A DNA stretch of 64,000 nt from an uncultured Bacteriovoracaceae bacterium (GTDB lineage: Bacteria > Bdellovibrionota > Bacteriovoracia > Bacteriovoracales > Bacteriovoracaceae), in contig CAKZUQ010000029.1 in assembly GCA_937923325.1 (NCBI GenBank), positions 20,612 to 84,611 on the forward strand, given 5' to 3'. Position 1 is the stretch's first letter. Each line of letters opens with the position of its first letter. Both the position numbers and the translations under genes were made by a program. The notes under the pieces were generated by a model. That model worked only from the letters and a program-made list of their open reading frames with translations. It was not told where the DNA came from and did not search any database. Below, in pieces: positions 61,414 to 64,000 of this stretch.

Positions 61414-62718
61414 CTAAATTAAACAGCTATCTATCTTCTCTAAAAATACTTTTGACTCTTCATTTGTACTATTCCAATCTAAGTTTGTATTCTTATAACC
61501 TTTAGCTAAATGACTCCAAAGATTACTTCGAAGGCACTTAAATTCCTTAAAGTGAACACCTGCTAAACTATCAGCTAATTTAGGTATAATGAAGTCTTTA
61601 TATAACTTTACTATTGTAATAAAACCGACTCCAGTTGGAGCTTTTCTCATTGATACCGGAAGATCATATAAACTATTAATCATTATTGTTTCTTCTCCCC
61701 ATGTTGAAATATTTACAAGTCCCTTAACTTCTGGAAGATTATGAACAAAACTCTTATCAAAACGACTAAAAACGGCCTCTTTATCTTCAACTTTAAACTC
61801 TGTATTAATAATACTTAATACTGTAATAATCTTTTCGTAATAACTTAACTTATTACTTCTTAATATTTTTTTTAACCTTTTTGAATAAAGGTTGTTCTTT
61901 TTTAGTGATCTTCTCAAATTAATAATACTTAACTTCGATTTTCCAATTCCTACAAATTGGCTCATCGATTTCATTAAGCTTTTTTTCTTTATAATAATCC
62001 CATGGTTTATACTAAAGCTATAAACCAGATCATCTTCTTTAACTTTAAACACTTTTTGAACTCTTTTTAAAGTATTTTTATATTCTGTATAATAGTCTAA
62101 TTTCTCATTACTATTAAAAGCTTTTTTACGCTCTAAATTTGTTTTAAGAACTTGGACAGCAATAATGCCTGAAGCGATTATTGTCCCTAAAGGAAATACA
62201 GTGAAAAAAGCAGTCATACTAGCAGATCCAATAATCATCCCCACCCCCATCAATGCATAGCCAGTAGCTGAACCTCCTAAATATGCAATAACAGCTTCGA
62301 CTCCACTTTTTCTTCCCATAGAAATTGTTGAGCGATAAGCACCTTGAACTCCATCTTTAAGTCCATCTGAAAGTATTTTGATTAATTTTTTTTGTTGTTT
62401 TTCAGTTTTATTATTATTTTCGACTTTAAATATGATTTCACTTTTTACTATTTGATCTATATAGCGAATCCAGTCAGATTCTCTCCATTGTTCAACTGAT
62501 CTTTCAGTTTTTTGCTCTTCAATGGTAATTGACTCTAAAATGTTCTTCTTATAAGACCTATACAATTCTGTTTGAAACACACTTGTTTGAATTTCTAGTT
62601 TATTTTCTATTGATTTTTTTTGAGTCGTATTGACAATGGAGCCACTTCCAAAAGATGGAAAACAAAAAGTAATTGTTAGTAAAAGTGTTAGGCTTTTTTC
62701 TAATAAAGACTTAGACAT
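61414..62718 (-). CDS. Secreted or membrane protein of unknown function
   Basis: The 434-residue protein has a signal peptide (LTLLLTITFCFPSFGSG) and, about residues 143-195, two Gly-rich hydrophobic segments (VEAVIAYLGGSATGYALMG and GMIIGSASMTAFFTVFPLGT) followed by IIASGIIAVQVL, resembling a glycine-zipper membrane hairpin. The remainder is helical and basic. RBS AAGGAACTAAT. No family recognised. The adjacent upstream gene (62766-63824) is also secreted, 47 bp away, so the two may act together. Confidence 0.8.
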   Translation of the reverse strand: MSKSLLEKSLTLLLTITFCFPSFGSGSIVNTTQKKSIENKLEIQTSVFQTELYRSYKKNILESITIEEQKTERSVEQWRESDWIRYIDQIVKSEIIFKVENNNKTEKQQKKLIKILSDGLKDGVQGAYRSTISMGRKSGVEAVIAYLGGSATGYALMGVGMIIGSASMTAFFTVFPLGTIIASGIIAVQVLKTNLERKKAFNSNEKLDYYTEYKNTLKRVQKVFKVKEDDLVYSFSINHGIIIKKKSLMKSMSQFVGIGKSKLSIINLRRSLKKNNLYSKRLKKILRSNKLSYYEKIITVLSIINTEFKVEDKEAVFSRFDKSFVHNLPEVKGLVNISTWGEETIMINSLYDLPVSMRKAPTGVGFITIVKLYKDFIIPKLADSLAGVHFKEFKCLRSNLWSHLAKGYKNTNLDWNSTNEESKVFLEKIDSCLI

Positions 62719-62765
62719 ATTAGTTCCTTCATTTTTTAGGTATTAGCTCAACACTCAAAAGTAAT

Positions 62766-63824
62766 TTATATGTCAAAAGGTACTGTTTGTTCAAAAAATA
62801 ATTTAGAACCAGTTATCTTTAAAGTAGAGTTTTGAGATTCAAATAAACTCATCCCCTTAAGATTTACAGTTAGCCATTCAACGCCTGGAGCATAGACTTT
62901 TGCAGAGATATTTTTAAGCGATATTTCTTGCTTATCTTCTAGCTCATTATTTTCAAACTTTATTTGGGATTTATCACTTATTTTAATGTATTTAAATTGA
63001 TTATCTAGAATTTTACGTTGATATTCGCTCTCTACAGGGACTGACTCTCCAGTAATAATAATATCTTTTTTATTTTCAGTCTCTATAGTAGTAACGATCT
63101 CACCGCGCTTTCCCTTTGAAAACTTGAGAGTTTTTAAATCCTTGAAAAAGTTCACTAAGAATTCCTCTTCAGTCAAACTACTACTGGTTAAAACTTGCAT
63201 TAGGTCTTTGCCAGAAATTTCACTAACTCCAGATTTACCAATTTCTTTAATTATTAAAAATGGTGTTATTATTGAGTTCGCCACAGGTCTTCTGCGATCT
63301 AATTTTCTGATAAGCCTAGAGATATTACTTGATATTTCTTTTGATAACTCATTTGAAATTCCTTCAACTGAACTTAATAGATGTTCTAAGGTTTCTGTAT
63401 TTGGTAATTGATATAGCAGCGGAGTATTACCTGACATTCTATCAACTTTACAATCACATTGATCATCCTCATTTGTATAACCTAGAAATTTAAGATTTAT
63501 TTCACTAACTACGACAAGGTTTTTTCGATTTCTTTCAAATTCAAAATCTTCCTTACAGTTTAAAGATATAATACTTATATCTATGCGTTTACCATTGTCA
63601 TAACTATCTGTTAAAATTTCAATATCTCTATTTGATAACTCATCAAAGTATAAATAGAACTTATTCGATGAGTTCTCCACTAACAGCATCCCTCTATTAG
63701 TTTTAGGGCTATTTCCTTTCCAAGTAACTTGAGAGTAGCCCATACTACAAACTTCCTCACTAGAAAATGCATAATTTTGAACCATTACCACCATTAGTGT
63801 TAAAGAGAATATTAATTTACTCAT
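62766..63824 (-). CDS. Secreted protein of unknown function
   Basis: The 352-residue protein has a signal peptide (LIFSLTLMVVMVQNYAFS) and cysteine pairs EEVC, LNCKED and DDQCDCKVD in the N-terminal half. The N-terminal part looks beta-rich (NKFYLYFDELSNRDIEILTDS), the middle is helical (TLEHLLSSVEGISNELSKEIS), and the C-terminal part is beta-rich (SAKVYAPGVEWLTVNLKG). Strong RBS (GGAGCTTGA). No recognised domain. Probably cotranscribed with the membrane-hairpin protein downstream. Confidence 0.8.
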   Translation of the reverse strand: MSKLIFSLTLMVVMVQNYAFSSEEVCSMGYSQVTWKGNSPKTNRGMLLVENSSNKFYLYFDELSNRDIEILTDSYDNGKRIDISIISLNCKEDFEFERNRKNLVVVSEINLKFLGYTNEDDQCDCKVDRMSGNTPLLYQLPNTETLEHLLSSVEGISNELSKEISSNISRLIRKLDRRRPVANSIITPFLIIKEIGKSGVSEISGKDLMQVLTSSSLTEEEFLVNFFKDLKTLKFSKGKRGEIVTTIETENKKDIIITGESVPVESEYQRKILDNQFKYIKISDKSQIKFENNELEDKQEISLKNISAKVYAPGVEWLTVNLKGMSLFESQNSTLKITGSKLFFEQTVPFDI

Positions 63825-63965
63825 TCAAGCTCCATGTAAAAAGATTTTACAGTAGTGTAAGTAAATGCTCAATAAGTTGTTGTGTAAGTATGCAAATCAA
63901 TTCATACGGCCTCATGTCATTAAAATAATTGGGCCATCCATCACTTTTATGCCAAAATACTTTCA

Positions 63966-64000
63966 TGGCATTAGATGATCTCAAAAAACTCACAACAGGT
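63966..64000 (+). CDS. Possible start of a gene running off the right edge
   Basis: An ATG at 63966 opens a frame (MALDDLKKLTTG) to the window's end. Only 35 bp are visible and no strong RBS precedes it, so the call rests on the open frame and the divergent layout. The 141 bp between it and the minus-strand gene at 63824 would hold promoters for both. Confidence 0.35.

Overview
The window is a visibly AT-rich chromosomal segment with dense coding on both strands. It holds about 55 protein genes, one tRNA-Leu(UAA), and no rRNA, CRISPR array, insertion sequence or prophage that I can see. The gene mix points to a Gram-negative, didermic, probably motile bacterium: heptose and heptosyltransferase genes for LPS, TatC, beta-barrel and lipoprotein genes, FliL- and FliG-like proteins. 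The combination of an L,D-transpeptidase with a bactofilin, a Gld-type ABC cluster with DUF4340, an AglZ/FrzS-like protein, lysine-rich H1-like proteins and many lineage-specific secreted proteins fits Bdellovibrionota, most likely the AT-rich Bacteriovorax/Halobacteriovorax side. That placement is inference from gene content, not a database match.

Layout. 0-6.5 kb (minus): a Gld-type ABC cluster (ATPase, permease, GldG, DUF4340) followed by a Yip1-like membrane protein and an ATP-grasp ligase, mostly joined by ATGA overlaps. 6.6-14 kb: DHH phosphoesterase; trmFO, DMT exporter and a 7TM histidine kinase (minus); nadE and a lysine-rich H1-like protein (plus). 14-23 kb: a 1452-residue secreted protein, then a minus operon of AglZ/FrzS-like protein (with a 27-bp tandem repeat), diguanylate cyclase and phosphoesterase. 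23-29 kb: L,D-transpeptidase, coiled-coil membrane protein and bactofilin; an M16 peptidase pair; an MBL hydrolase. 29-36 kb: ald, FliL-like, a pseudo-rhomboid, methylmalonyl-CoA epimerase, a Cys-rich lipoprotein, and a NYN nuclease fused to an H1-like tail. 36-43.5 kb: a pair of small membrane proteins, a one-domain asparaginase, htpG behind a sigma-32-like promoter, a DksA-family gene behind a sigma-54 promoter and a structured leader, a frameshifted DoxX-like gene, FliG-like and hldD. 43.9-54 kb: speE-speB, an ABC transporter whose permease carries ankyrin repeats, tatC, map, an Fe-S protein, a 2-hydroxyacid dehydrogenase, a second ureohydrolase and aat. 54-58 kb (minus): a lipoprotein coupled to three Complex-I-like genes whose NuoB has lost most N2-cluster ligands. 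58-64 kb: tRNA-Leu, three glycosyltransferases, and two secreted proteins of unknown role.

The most unusual signals are: (1) a textbook sigma-54 promoter with an upstream palindrome and a leader of three hairpins that each show GGA in the loop, ahead of the DksA-family gene; (2) the degenerate NuoB/NuoCD/NuoI module; (3) the ABC-permease/ankyrin fusion; (4) the NYN nuclease with a histone-H1-like tail; (5) an 11-bp inverted repeat that covers the hldD ribosome binding site; and (6) a small glycine-rich hydrophobic peptide gene overlapping a multi-span membrane gene. All calls were made by reading the sequence; no search was run.
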